DNA of 64,000 nt from contig NC_092563.1 of assembly GCF_037975245.1 (NCBI RefSeq), forward strand, positions 2,878,501-2,942,500, given 5' to 3'. Shown here one piece after another: positions 46,756-58,736 of the stretch. A program made the translations under genes and the position numbers. Within the stretch, counting starts at the first letter, position 1. Every line of letters starts with the position of its first letter. This DNA is from Apostichopus japonicus. Its lineage: Eukaryota; Echinodermata; Holothuroidea; Aspidochirotida; Stichopodidae. Below the pieces are notes generated by a model. It was not told the DNA's origin. It was given only the letters and a program-made list of their open reading frames with translations, and made no database searches.

Positions 46756-49120
46756 TTATCTGAATGATGCCCATACGATTCTCTTGTTCAAAGGTTGGAC
46801 TGGCCGAAAGTTGTCCACGAGAGATCCAGAATCATTTCCGGCAGGAGTAAGCTGTTCGCCTTTCATGTGATTTTTGAGACGTCTGAAATCTTCGATCTGG
46901 TTTATTCAAATTTAAAAAAAAAATGTACAAAATATGATGAATTAAAAGCAAGATAAATGGGGAGTAATAGTGATGAGTAATATTGTTTTCATATTATTTC
47001 ATAACGATGTTTTTCTTAGCGTGACGTATATCGAGGACATACAGCATTGTGCTTGTATGTTGAGGTTTTATGACGTCATCATGTAATCTTTCCAGGTCAG
47101 ATATCAACAGATGGCCTCATTACGTCACACTTTCCCTCATTTCTCATCTACTTCGTATTAGAGTTGGTTAATTACAAACGTATAATATTAACCCTATAAG
47201 TTTATAGAAGCTATATGGAGCTCATCACTACAGGCTAAGGACTGGACAGCTATAGTTTGTAGAGCCCAGTACTTGTGACTATATATGGTCACTATATATG
47301 GTCACTTTATATGGTCACTATATATGGTCACAATATATGGTCACTATATATGGTCACTATATACGGTCACTATATATGGTCACTATAGATGTTCAATTTA
47401 TGTGGTCACTATAGATGATCACTACATATGGTCACTATATATGGTCACTATATATGGTCACTATATAGGTTGAGCCCCGTTCTAGAAAAACATCTTCCCA
47501 CTTATTTTCAACTTAATTGGATAAATTGTCTATTTTTTTATATTTTTCTTATAGTAACACATAAATTCCAATAATATGGTCATAATTGCCAATCGGTCAA
47601 GTGAAGACCGATTTGATAATAGGATAAATAATATTTGTTCCCCTTTTTCCCCTTTCAGTGGCGTACCTGTGAAATGGACAATGTGAGCGGATATCGGAAA
47701 AGAATCCATGTTACATTCTCACAACACGGTGGTGACGTCAGAGACCCCTGGTAAGTCCAAAAATCTCGTAACATCGGATCTTAAAAAGAAAGGAAATGAT
47801 GGCTATTAATATTACGAAATTGGAAATAACTCGTTGTCATCAATAGCAGTTATTATTATTCAAATAAATTTATTGCCCCAGATAAAATAATTGTTTCAAT
47901 ATAACAACACTTAAATTTATTGTTGTCCATTGGTGATGGATTTTGATTGAATTTAATGAATGATGCTAAGCCTTTCATGGGCGACTGGAGGTATGATAAG
48001 GGAATTTCCGCATTGTACTTAGTTATCAAATTTTCAGCGCTATATAAAATCGATGATGGGAAACAATGTTTTGCTTGATCCATGCAGTCTGCGGTTGTTG
48101 AAGTATCCTGGAAATAAACTGTTCTGCAGTTTGTGATAGCTATAGTTTCTTTATGGTTTTCGTGAAGTACAGGGAATTGGAAGACAGGGTCCTGATCGAT
48201 AAATGTTCCGTGTTCTGAGAGTTATTGCGCCATTAATCCCTCCCCACCCCATCCCCTTCCAGTAAAGAGCGTGTAGAGTCTGGTAAGGTCCCGGGAAAAA
48301 ATTAACATCGCAGCCCCTGTTTTTGTTTATTAAGTCTTCTTTTTTCCTTGAGTATATTATGTAAATGAGGATACATCATTGTTTTTCTCCTGTTTGCCTC
48401 GACTCCCTAATTTACCTCGAGCCTTAGGCTGTATCCCCTGAAATACCCCCCGGCCCCCCCCCCCCCCCTCTCGCCAGTCTCAAAAAAATCCCAATATACG
48501 TTACAGCTTACCGGGTAAAAGGCAATTCGTGTTAAAAGGCGTTGAAACTGTAATGCTTCTTCCCTGTCAAATACAACCGAAATCCAAATTAGAAACAAGA
48601 TCATCATTCAAATATGGAATAAACCTTTCTTTAAATAAAGCTCCCGCCCCTCCCAACCTTTCTATTGTCACGAAAATATCAGAATACATATACATAATAT
48701 GACTTGTAATGTAATTTATGTTCAGTGCGTTTGCAAAATTCTGGGATTTTCTATTTTCAAATAATGTATGTTCATTCATACTTAGTAAAGATTCCTAAAT
48801 CCTATTGGTCCATTCAGGTCAGCTGACCGTGGTTAATCCTGTGAGTAACGCACGGTAAAATTACGGGGCATCACTTTAATAAATCTTTGGTTATATGTAA
48901 CCAAAAATGATTTTTCCCCCACACAAATGGTAGTGTATGAATGAACGGGGTTAATCAACGGTCTAGCGTGCGTTACTCACATGATTAATGCACTCCGGGT
49001 GTTAATGCTATCGCTGGATGCACTCGGGCACCGCCCTCGTGCATCGCTTGCATTATCCCCCGATCGTGCATTAATCCTGTAAGTAACGCACGCTAGACCG
49101 TTGATTAACCCCTTATTTCC

Positions 49121-49202
<82 letters not shown>

Positions 49203-52200
49203 CTAACTAACTTATATTTTTTTCATGTTGAGTACCCAGAAATTAATTGCATATACTTCTACCATTATTGCACTAACATGTCGTAACACAATACAAATTC
49301 TTCCTTTGTAAGTTATCCAACTGTCAAATGGTAATCAATTTTTTTTTGTTAAACTATATTTGACGAATATGAAAAGGCAGATATCCCCATCACTGAAATT
49401 AACGGGTTTTTTGTTGTTGGAATTTTTAGATTTCTGAATGAAAGTTCGTAAAATTCGTTCGTTCGTCGAGTGCGATTCAAACGTTTGAAAATGCCTTTAT
49501 CTGTGGTGTCGCTGTTTCAAAAATGTTATTCTGAAGTAAAAGCACCTGCGTTCGTGACAAAACAAAAATTAATTTGCACGAATCATCTTGGTTTCGAGGG
49601 TTGACTGACTCAGCTTCAGATTTATAATGACTGGAATTATTACATAAACGGCGTACCTTGTACTGTATAGATTCCAAGCAGTCTGTAAAAGATCGTAATC
49701 CATTGTTCTCTCGACCAATCTGTGAGAAGAAAGTTATAAGGGCAAGAAGGAAAAAATGTTATATCTATTCCATTTTCATTTCGACATCACCAATTATTCC
49801 TGCATTTCAATAAATTGGTTATCTGTTTATCTAGAGTATAGTGGAAATGCAGTGGAGACATAGATTCAAAATGCAGTTTTGAATTCTTTTTCGCAGATCT
49901 GTGCTAGGCTATTTGATGCATACTGTAACACGTTATACCGCACAATCGTGTCTCCCTTCATCTACCGAATCACCCACCCCCCGGCCTTGTTCCTACACAC
50001 ACAAACACTCAAAAGTATGAATTGTCTCTCAGAACTTCTATAACTGACTACACCAATGATAGTCCGATTGGATGTGAGACTGTTTCAAAGGAACGAGTCG
50101 ACACAATTGGTCAAATTTGACGAGATTTAAACACGTGACGTTTCGTCACCTAACGTTATATACTTCCATACGTAGATGTAGATAACGTACGATAGTATAC
50201 GAATGGTTGTTTAAGATATTGGGAGCGTATATTCTTTACCAGATTGTTCCTTCTACGGTTGAGCAAAATTACAGTCAAAGAGCAAAACACATATCCTTCG
50301 CGATCCAACTATATATCTCTCTCTATTATGACATGACCTATCAAATTTAAATGGCGTATAGAGCGCAGTTACATAAACCAGCTCCATGCACCGAAGAGAA
50401 AGAAAATTCAAGCTTTCTGCAAATAGCTTAGTGGGTAGCCTATATCATTGTAATTTTACCTTCGTAGGTTTATTTGTAAGTGCTAATAACTAGGATCCGG
50501 TAATAATTTCTGTATAGATAATGTTACTATGGTAACATTGGATCGTCGTGTTAGAGTCATATATGCAGATCTATAAATAGCTCTGGATTGCTACTGAGGG
50601 CGTATACTAGCAGTGGGGAGGCAATATGTGACTTGGTTACGTCACTTCCTCTCCATCATCAACAAACATACCGTACGTATTTGTACCTGAACAAACAAAG
50701 CGATGATAGCCAATCCGCCTGGTCTTCCCATTGCATCTTCAACTGTAGAAAACTTAGTCGTGTTCCAGTGGATTAGATGAAGCTGTTAAAACAACAAGGA
50801 CTGATTAATTAAATAATTAATTGTCAAAGCATGCAAAGTTTTATCTTAAAACAACCGGCAGTTATGGTAGTGACGAACGAGGTCTTACAACGAGACATTA
50901 GAAATAACTTTGTTCTGATAGCAGGATGTGATTGCTTAGCTTCATGTCAGTGGACATGATAGTAATTATTTTACAGTCATCGGTGAGGCAGCATGCTTGA
51001 ACACGATGAAATGTCCCATAGAAATGAGGATAAAGAGAAGAAACCAGCCAATAGAAAGATTAGTTTTCTTATCTCTCTTCATCTCTTATGTCCATTGACT
51101 TGCATAACGTATACACATGTATATACATATTATACATGTATACATATTATACACATGCTCGTAAATTACACTTAGGGCAAATACGAAAAGTGATCTCCTC
51201 GTTATAAATTCGTGTGATCAATCAGTATAACAAAGACATATGACGGACGAAAAAAGGTACATTGCTTCGAACAGAAATCGAAGGAACACTTTATCCTTTA
51301 ATATGTCATTCATTGGCCCATTGTGTCTCTTTAGTAAACTGTTCTACTATTAAAAGTGGAAAAATTGCTACAAGCAGCGTCGGGAGGGAGGGGAGTGGGG
51401 GGGGGGGGGGGTTGGCGTTTTTCCAGCAAAGCTGGTTTAGGTTGTCTCACCTCCATGGGGTATGCTTTAAAGTTGACGGTGTGCTCTGACCCACGATCTT
51501 CTTCTTTCCCCCAATGGAAAGTACAAGCCGCTAATTCGTAGTCGTCACCATCCTGGAATGGACCTCCACGAATGTCTGGAATCAAATTAATTAGACAATT
51601 TATTGATGTTTGGGCTTCATATTTTGTGATATGTAGTGTCCTACACAGGGTCGGATACACCGTTTGTTTTCGGGCCCGGGGATACACCTTATCTTTTAGG
51701 GGGAGAGGTGGGGGTGCCCCAACTGACCTCTAAGGCAAATTATGCAGGCGTTCTTTTCACATTTTAAATATAGGAACAAACGGGTGTTCAATTAATATAT
51801 GTGTGTATAGTGTGCGCGCATTGTGTGTTGTTTATATCTCATTCATATCTTTCACTGGATGTCAATGTTTGTTATACCTTATAATTAGGAAAGTAAAAAC
51901 TAAAGAGGCAACCAGAGGCAGACATTTATTTAAAGAATAATGATGATATATTTTTATATATTCAACTCACTCTCCTTCCCCTAATTCCTTTAATCCGTAT
52001 CCTATTATTAGATCGAGAACTTACATGAAATAGTACTGTCTTCTCGCTTGCTTCCGAGTTTGTTACCATCATCTGTAGAAATGAAGAAGGAAAAGAGTGT
52101 TATCAAGTGAGATGTCGGTATAATGCCTTATATTAATAATTGCATTTACAAAATGAGAAATTATGCACTTTTGTGGGCCTATACCATTTATCGTTTAACT

Positions 52201-55200
52201 TGTTTTTGGAATTGATATTTTTGAAATACAACATATTTATTTCTTCCTCCTGCTTATTTTCTTCTTTACCCACTCAATTTCTGATTGTTATACATCAAGA
52301 GTGCACTATAAAATAAACATGTTATTCAGCATTTTTTAAATGCTATAAAATATTTTCAAACCTACCCGAATCGTGTTTGAACGTAACTTGCACAGTAGCT
52401 CCCGTGTTCAAGATTTCACTTTCTCGACACAGAACATATTTGGCTTCTAGTGGATTGTCCTTCAATTTCTGGTCATACTTAGCTTCTCTGGAATTAATGT
52501 TTATCGGTGACTGGCTGTCTCCACTAGCCTCCGGAAAATGTAGTCCCCACTCTGTCGTGCCTAAAGAAAAAAGAATATAACAAACAGCTGATTTAAAACT
52601 CTGTATCGGAGAAATTAAACAAAATGGTAGCTTTCCTGTATGGTCTATACGAATAAAAAATGGATCAATTCTGTGATGTTAGCTATGATAAATTTTGTTA
52701 TAAATATTGTTGTTCTATTTTGGGTGTAATGTGCAGCAAGGAAATGCATAAAAGGACAGAAATAATTTTTCCTCTGCTAATTAACGTACAAACCCAAACG
52801 ACTGATGCTGGGAGTCTTTAAATATTTAGCAAATATAAAAGATGATGAGGAATTGTTGATTTTCTCAATCATCTATATGAAATCGTATATTTTAGTGGCT
52901 CCACATTATACATACTATGTTTTCATACTAAATGTTTTAATGAATACACAGAAGAAGTTATCTTCTTCCATTTTACCTTGAGAATTAAAAGATGTACTCG
53001 GTAAGTCATTTCTCAAGGTATCAAAGCATTACAAGAAACAAAACCAAAGCAAAATATATGATGACGTCAATGAAGAATTTTATAGTCTTGTGTGTTTCCC
53101 GTGATTTGTTGTTCATGTTGCTAAGTAACATAAGTTTTATTTCAGGTCAGATCGAGGGCGAGAAAAAGCGGTCGACATTGTTAAACACCGCCCTCTATTT
53201 CAACCGGTAGAAGCATTTACGTGACGTCATAATGCTAACATCGCCATTTTTGAGGAGCCACTATAGTGCTAAACCCGGAAACGTACATCATCTACGGATA
53301 TGTTACCACATTGAGTTGAACAATTTTGAATGTGAAATAGTCAACCGAGGGAAAAATACTTGGTTAACTTTCAGATAAGCATACGAAGGCTGACATGTGG
53401 TTATTTGTCTTCCGTCGCCAAGGCAACCGATCACATGATCATGACCAAGACAAACACAAGAAAGTTATCAGGTAAGTTTTCTTATAAATCAAATTTAGGG
53501 CAATAATGTCTGAACGGCAAGTGTTAAAATCAAAATTTCAGTATGAACTGTTTCACGAAATGTTATGAGGGCGGTAGTGAAGAACTAAGCATGCATAGAC
53601 TCCTGATGTGTGACCTGATTGATTCACTTTGGCTTCGGCTTTGAGTACAACGTTTCTGCATGCTACCGTGTTTGACGAATCTAACCGTAATAGTAATAAC
53701 TTGCCTATCCATGTTACAATGCAATAAAAAAAAAATTGCAAAATGCGGGTCCTCCTCACAATTTTGCAAGGTCGTTAAGTGAGTCCATAGTTTCCCCTCT
53801 CGGGAAACCAAAACGATTGTTTCTACCATAAAGAAGAATGTTATTTTGTATGCAGGATTTGCACATTGCGAGATAAGTAACATCCATAACAAATGTGGAG
53901 GGGGCGCTAGTCCGTTTCTGCTCTCTGCGCAGAGCCACAAGTGCATTTTGCACAAACAAAACACTTGACTTTGTCCGTGACCACGACATAGAGGGGAAAA
54001 AAAACCAAAGGAGAAAAAAAGATCGATGTAGGAAGAAGAAGGAAAGCAAGGAGCAAATATTCCGTGAAGCAGCTCTTTAGTTGTTATTAAGAAAAAAAAT
54101 TCCACAGCCAAACCACCCCAACACCTGCCCAAACTCTACCTCAATTACAATTCAGATAACTTTACATAAATGCAGTAAACATAAATATTTGTGTGTATTT
54201 ACGATCATAAGCACCGAGCGACATATCACAAATTTATTTCAATGTGGCATTAATAACTACATCGTATACAAATTGTAATAACATTACTATTAACATTTTT
54301 ATCACGATTCGTAACTAAACAAAGTGTGTCATGGCATGTAACTGCTAGCTAACATCCACCTGGTGTACATAACCGGCGTAGGCCTATCGATATCTGTATA
54401 TGTAATACCTGTGTCACGCCTTGTATTGCTTGCATGTCGCCGTACACGTACTCTCCAATCGTGATTACGTCCATCTTCCGTCGAACAATACATGTTTTTG
54501 TATGTCAAGATAGCTCAAAATCGTTTGCTTTAGTCACAGAAAACAAATTTAATAACTCTCACACGATGTCATCACGAAAATAATTTTGCAAAACGTTATC
54601 CGATTAAGTTGAATTCTTGTTGATGGAGAATTGATGTGAAATCAAACTGAGTATAAATTTTTTCCACGTTCTTTCCTTTCCCCTTTTCCTGTCTTATACG
54701 TTGATTCTCGGATACAAACAGGATGACAATCGTTAATTGCATTTGGCCTACGAAAATCACGACATAACGGCTTTGCCGCTGACTGACTTCCTATGATTCG
54801 GAATGTCTCGATTTCCGTACGCGGGCGATATATACTCACAGCTTTTTAGCCTTGAGGTATTCGCCGCAGAATTGTTTTTTTTTTTAATATATTTTTATTA
54901 TAGAGAGAGAGGGGTACGAAAGTCCTTTATTATATAATCTACGCGTCACCTAGGCAACGACTATGCTGTTGATCGAAATTAGTAAACGGTGAAAAGAAAA
55001 CGGATAGATTTTACACAGTGCGCGCATTAAGATACACAAATTGCTGTCAGGAAGACGCCAAAAACAAGGGAACAATAATGTACAGACAACAAACAACACA
55101 CAGTGATGTCAATAGTGAGAATACATAGGCATTTATCGTGGTCAAATATTATAATCCCATAATCAGAAGTTACAAGCATAGATATATATATATATATATA

Positions 55201-58200
55201 TATATAGGAATAATGGGAGAACTGTTAAACATATATGCTGCATTTAGAGAAAGGCTGGATCTCGAGTGAGATACAATAATTAAATTAGGGAAGTGATTGG
55301 AAGTAAAACAGCCAATGTATACAGGCGCGTATCCAGGATTTTCTAACCCGGGGGGCGCGAATTACTATCTAAGCGGAGCGCCACCATCGGTTGGCGCGCA
55401 GCGTACAAGAAAATTTCTGGTTTTGATACCCCCAGATCACCGGAAACGGCACTTCTCGGGCTTGAAATGACCAACCAGATGTACACTTTTTGCCTGAGAA
55501 CCAAGTATTTCCTAATAGTTTTTTTTCCATCCATAACCTTTTTGAAGATTGTCAACCCGGCACACGTCATGTTCGACCTGATCGCATCTCCTGTGGGTCT
55601 TTGCTTTTGTAGGTGATTCTACGTCGCGGCCCACAATACCCGTCAGCCCCACTTTTCAAGGTTTTAAGCCCCAAATTTGTTCAGAATTTGAAAATTCACA
55701 TTTCTCGTGAATAAAGTCACTTCAAAACATACCCATAATGTTGTACAAAATTTCATCTATGGACAACCAATATAGAAAAACTTCCTTGAACCCCTAACAG
55801 ACCGGTCAAAATTGCACGAGTAGAGGGAAGTGTGATGCAGAATGTTGGTCAGAAATTTTCGAAAATTCAGACACAGTTAACTTATTGGTGTAGAAATATT
55901 AAACCTCTTATAACTGCTATTATAAAACTTGGTTGAAGGAAATGAAAAAATAGCAGATATTTCCTTCAACCGAACACTACACACATAGGCGTAGGAGGCG
56001 CGGCGGCAGTGGCGGAGCTAGGGGTATTGGTCAGGAGGGGCGAGAATGGTCTGTAGGGGCGCTTTCGACACTATCTAAGCGGAGCGCCACCACTGGTTGG
56101 CGCGTAGCGCACAGACAATTTTTGAGTAAAGATACTCCCTAGATCGCCGGAAATGACCCTTTCAGGGCCTGGCTAATTTGAAGATAAACAAAAAATGGGT
56201 GTCATCGCCAAATTACACCAACAAAATGTGACAAATGTCAATAAGTAGATGAGAGCGCAATAAAAAAGTCAATCACGAATAAGTAAAAAGTGGTAAAAAG
56301 CTGAAAAAGGCGCCAGCAGTCCATTTGAGTCCGTCAGGGGGGGGGCATCCGCCCCCTGACCGTATGGACGCTCCGCCACTGCGCGGCGGGGGTGCAGCCC
56401 CTAATTCGCCATTACTAATGTAAAAGAAACTTTTGACATAATTGGACCTCCATGCTTTTTATACATCTACATGAGACATGTCGTTGTTTACATTAGCATC
56501 CCGCGGTATACTGCGCAATTTGAACGGACCGTACGGTACATGATGGCATGCGATGTAATAACCGATGCTTTGTTATATGATATTGACATTGACACGTTGA
56601 ACGCGCGCTTCGCGCGCGAAAATTGTTGGTAATTTTTTCAGGCAAGTCGGACAGTTTTGAGGATTTTCATCCTGGAACGCCATTTTCATGCTCACTGATA
56701 TGATGTGATATCTGCTGTTTGCGTTACAAATTCGAACAGGCGCGTAGCGAGGAATTTGCCAAGGGAGGGGCGAAGCCTGTAGGCAAATTATCTAAGCGTA
56801 GCGCCACCATAGGTTGGCGCGAAGCGAACAAGAAAATTTTGGCCGAAAATGTCTCCCAGATCCCCGGAAATGACACTTCCCAGGACTTGTAAGTTGCATC
56901 TAAGCACTTTCTATTTTGAAATTAGTTAGCGATATCATTTTAAAAAAATGCTGAATTGGGGGGGGGGGCGGTCGCCCCCATCCCAAAATGCGTCATGTTC
57001 CCCGACGACACGGTCGAGTTCGAGACCAGCCACAGTTGGTTTCATAGCACAATTCTACACACGCGTTATGATAGACCATATATAGTATATATATAGATCA
57101 TTAGTGAGAGAGGAAAATGGAAACGTCAAAAAAATGGAGTTGTCGGTGTAAGGGGTAGGGTGAGGCACACTTTTACGAAATCATTGATCCGTCACTGGCT
57201 ACCCTTCAGCGCTGTAATGATGTGACTGTTCCTCTTTCTCTTCCCGGTGTCTTCGCGTTTTTCTTTTACTCCCTCCTTTTCTCCTTCTTCTCTCTTTCTT
57301 CTTTTTCTTTTCCCTTCCTTCCTCTCCTCCTCCTCTTTTTCCCCTCTTTTTTCCTTTTTTCTTCTTTTTTTCTCTAATCTTTTTCTTACCCGGGGGGCGC
57401 GCGCCCCCAACGCCCCCCCCCCTGGATACGCACCTGGTTTATATATATATATATATATATTTATATATTCTTGTTAATACCAATTACGTATGTTCAATGA
57501 ATCCTATAGTCACAGCTTCTCGTCTGGAAGAACTGACTCATTTGTGTATCATGTAGCATATACCTCTCAGACATATTGTACATCAGTATAGCGATCGATG
57601 GAAATTTAACGTGGTAAACTTGCCCTTTTTCCCTGTTTTGACAACTTCATAAGATCAGTGAATTAGACAACATCATCACAAATAATGATCATTCAAACGA
57701 TTCGAGATTGCAGAAAGAGTGGGCGTTCACATCTCAAATGAATCGTTTTGATAGGTAGCCTATATGAGGCTTGTTCGTTGATACATTGTGGATCAATTTG
57801 GATAATTTGAATAAGTATCCATGGCAACGGTGGAAGATGAAAGGATAAGAAGAAACTGGCTGAGGATTTCACAATTAAGAGTCTCTAATATATCTTTGTT
57901 GTCAGGTATTCATTTACCGTAGGGATTATACTGTGTAGACAGTTGCTAATGAAAGATGTATAGAATCAGATTAGTGCATCAGTGTATTATATATGTGGCC
58001 CTAGCATCCATATGGTAAAGTTTATGTTTGTGTTAAACGTAATTCTGGAAATATAGCTAATTTCTTATATAGATCACACGATTAACGATGTGTGAAGACC
58101 AGTGATACTGACGTATAGTTTAGTTTGGTGACGAGGGGGGGGGGGGGGCGGTAAGGTAGGTATGATGGTTTAAATTAGACAAATCAGGAAATCTTGAAAT

Positions 58201-58736
58201 TTTGAATGATAGTCGCGCGAAGAAGGAGAAAATTAGGCGGCGTCTTGGGAAGGAGGAAAATTGGGCGTGGTATGGGAAGTGGATAGAGGGCGCAATGCTA
58301 GAACGTTTTCAATCGTGTAATTTCGGTAGATGGAATAGTACATTTATAGTTTGGAGAAAAGGTCAAAGATGAGTGAAGTACTTGCACGTAATTTGTATGA
58401 CAACACATTAATATTTTGATATTTTTAAGACTTATTTTGACTTATTCGGACTGGAAGGAGATCGGTCGTCGAAGGAAGAAGGTCATATAAGGTCACAAAC
58501 AGATCAATCTAGGAACGCTAAGAGAACAGTATGTTGGTTGCGAGGAGAATTCAGTAAAACAGTTGTATTGTAATAAAGCTAGCAATAAATATTAACAATT
58601 ATATAAACATAGCACTCATTGAATAAATGAGTTGATACTTACCGTACTCGCTGTTGTACTGCCAGCCAGCAGTAGCGTGGTATATGAATGTATTTGGACA
58701 TTTAAGCCTAAAGGCATCGTTGCTGAAGTGGGCCAT
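46756..58736 (-). CDS. CA8: Carbonic anhydrase-related protein VIII (acatalytic), nine exons
   Basis: Exons in transcription order: 58736-58643, 52560-52366, 52072-52025, 51575-51451, 50782-50687, 49719-49657, 48563-48512, 47779-47667, 46896-46756 (TAA). Phases agree throughout, giving 308 residues, or 292 if the 48-bp third exon is skipped; vertebrate CA8 is about 290. The start [12 protein letters not shown] has a good GAAATGG context and leads to GWQYNSEYG then [13 protein letters not shown]8 signatures include [61 protein letters not shown] and DNFRPVQPL near the end. In [10 protein letters not shown] the first zinc-ligand histidine is Thr (residue 131 with the extra exon). The second (His133) and third (His156) remain. 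Loss of the first ligand is the known cause of inactivity in CA8. Vertebrate CA8 is cytosolic and binds the type 1 inositol trisphosphate receptor; that role is assumed here. Confidence 0.92.
47279..47468. repeat. TATATGGTCACTA tandem repeat (about 13-14-bp unit)
   Basis: About 13 copies of TATATGGTCAC(T/A)A in the last CA8 intron (46897-47666), ending just before AGGTTGAGCCCC. Confidence 0.9.
48825..49112. mobile_element. Foldback element with 47-bp inverted arms
   Basis: GGGGTTAATCAACGGTCTAG at 48947 and its reverse complement ending at 49112 are the outer parts of arms about 47 bp long. Both arms include GTGCGTTACT and ATTAATGCAC. A third, diverged copy of the arm (GTTAATCCTGTGAGTAACGC) lies at about 48833. 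No coding capacity. It is in the CA8 intron between 48564 and 49656 and is followed by a TA microsatellite. Confidence 0.7.
49129..49201. repeat. AT dinucleotide microsatellite
   Basis: Pure TA run of about 70 bp in a CA8 intron. Confidence 0.95.
52025..52072 (-). other. CA8: Symmetric 48-bp candidate cassette exon of CA8
   Basis: Flanked by TTTCTACAG and GTAAGT on the - strand, open and phase 1 at both ends. It would add 16 residues ([16 protein letters not shown] plus a junction residue) between KHDS and IRGGPF. Direct joining of the neighbouring exons is also in frame (KHDS-D-IRGGPF) and gives the usual CA8 length, so the exon may be alternative or lineage-specific. Confidence 0.6.
55322..57436. 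mobile_element. Composite nest of CAGGCGCGTA(T/G)CC-family elements
   Basis: The left end CAGGCGCGTATCCAGG at 55322 and, 2.1 kb on, CCTGGATACGCACCTG ending at 57436 are an inverted pair. Flanking octamers (AATGTATA and GTTTATAT) do not match, so these may be ends of different copies. Inside lie a CAGTGGCGGAG element (56007-56381) and another left end, CAGGCGCGTAGCGAGG, near 56739. Words such as GCGGAGCGCCACCAT and GTTGGCGCG link the families. A TC-rich tract lies at 57230-57375. Confidence 0.55.
56007..56381. mobile_element. hAT-like MITE, CAGTGGCGGAG family, copy 2, exact 8-bp target duplication
   Basis: It runs from CAGTGGCGGAGCTAGGGG to CTCCGCCACTG and is flanked on both sides by CGCGGCGG (55999-56006 and 56382-56389). 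It is 375 bp and very similar to copy 1 at 18246. Its intact duplication indicates a fairly recent insertion into the older nest around it. Confidence 0.92.

Larger units (their letters stand above)
52561..58642. other. CA8 intron 1 with nested mobile elements
   Basis: A 6-kb intron. The part 52561-55150 has no recognised feature; a 189-residue frame on - at 53563-54132 overlaps another of 97 residues and matches nothing I can name. 55322-57436 is a nest of elements listed separately. 57437-58642 has short TA and G runs only. Confidence 0.5.

Noticed and set aside
47659-47750. A + strand exon-like segment ([12 protein letters not shown]...) between a CAG and GTAAGT
   Set aside because: The - strand of the same DNA encodes the CA8 exon with [13 protein letters not shown], which fits neighbouring exons in phase and sequence. 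The + reading is an antisense shadow.
53563-54132. A 189-residue - strand frame, overlapping a 97-residue frame at 53756-54049
   Set aside because: The two frames conflict. There are Cys-rich stretches reminiscent of transposase zinc fingers, but only across frames with stops, and I cannot name a family. It lies in CA8 intron 1.
54409-54474. A - strand candidate first exon for CA8 ([12 protein letters not shown], donor GTATTA)
   Set aside because: It ends in phase 0, whereas CA8 exon 2 needs phase 1. The exon at 58643-58736 fits both phase and CA8 similarity.
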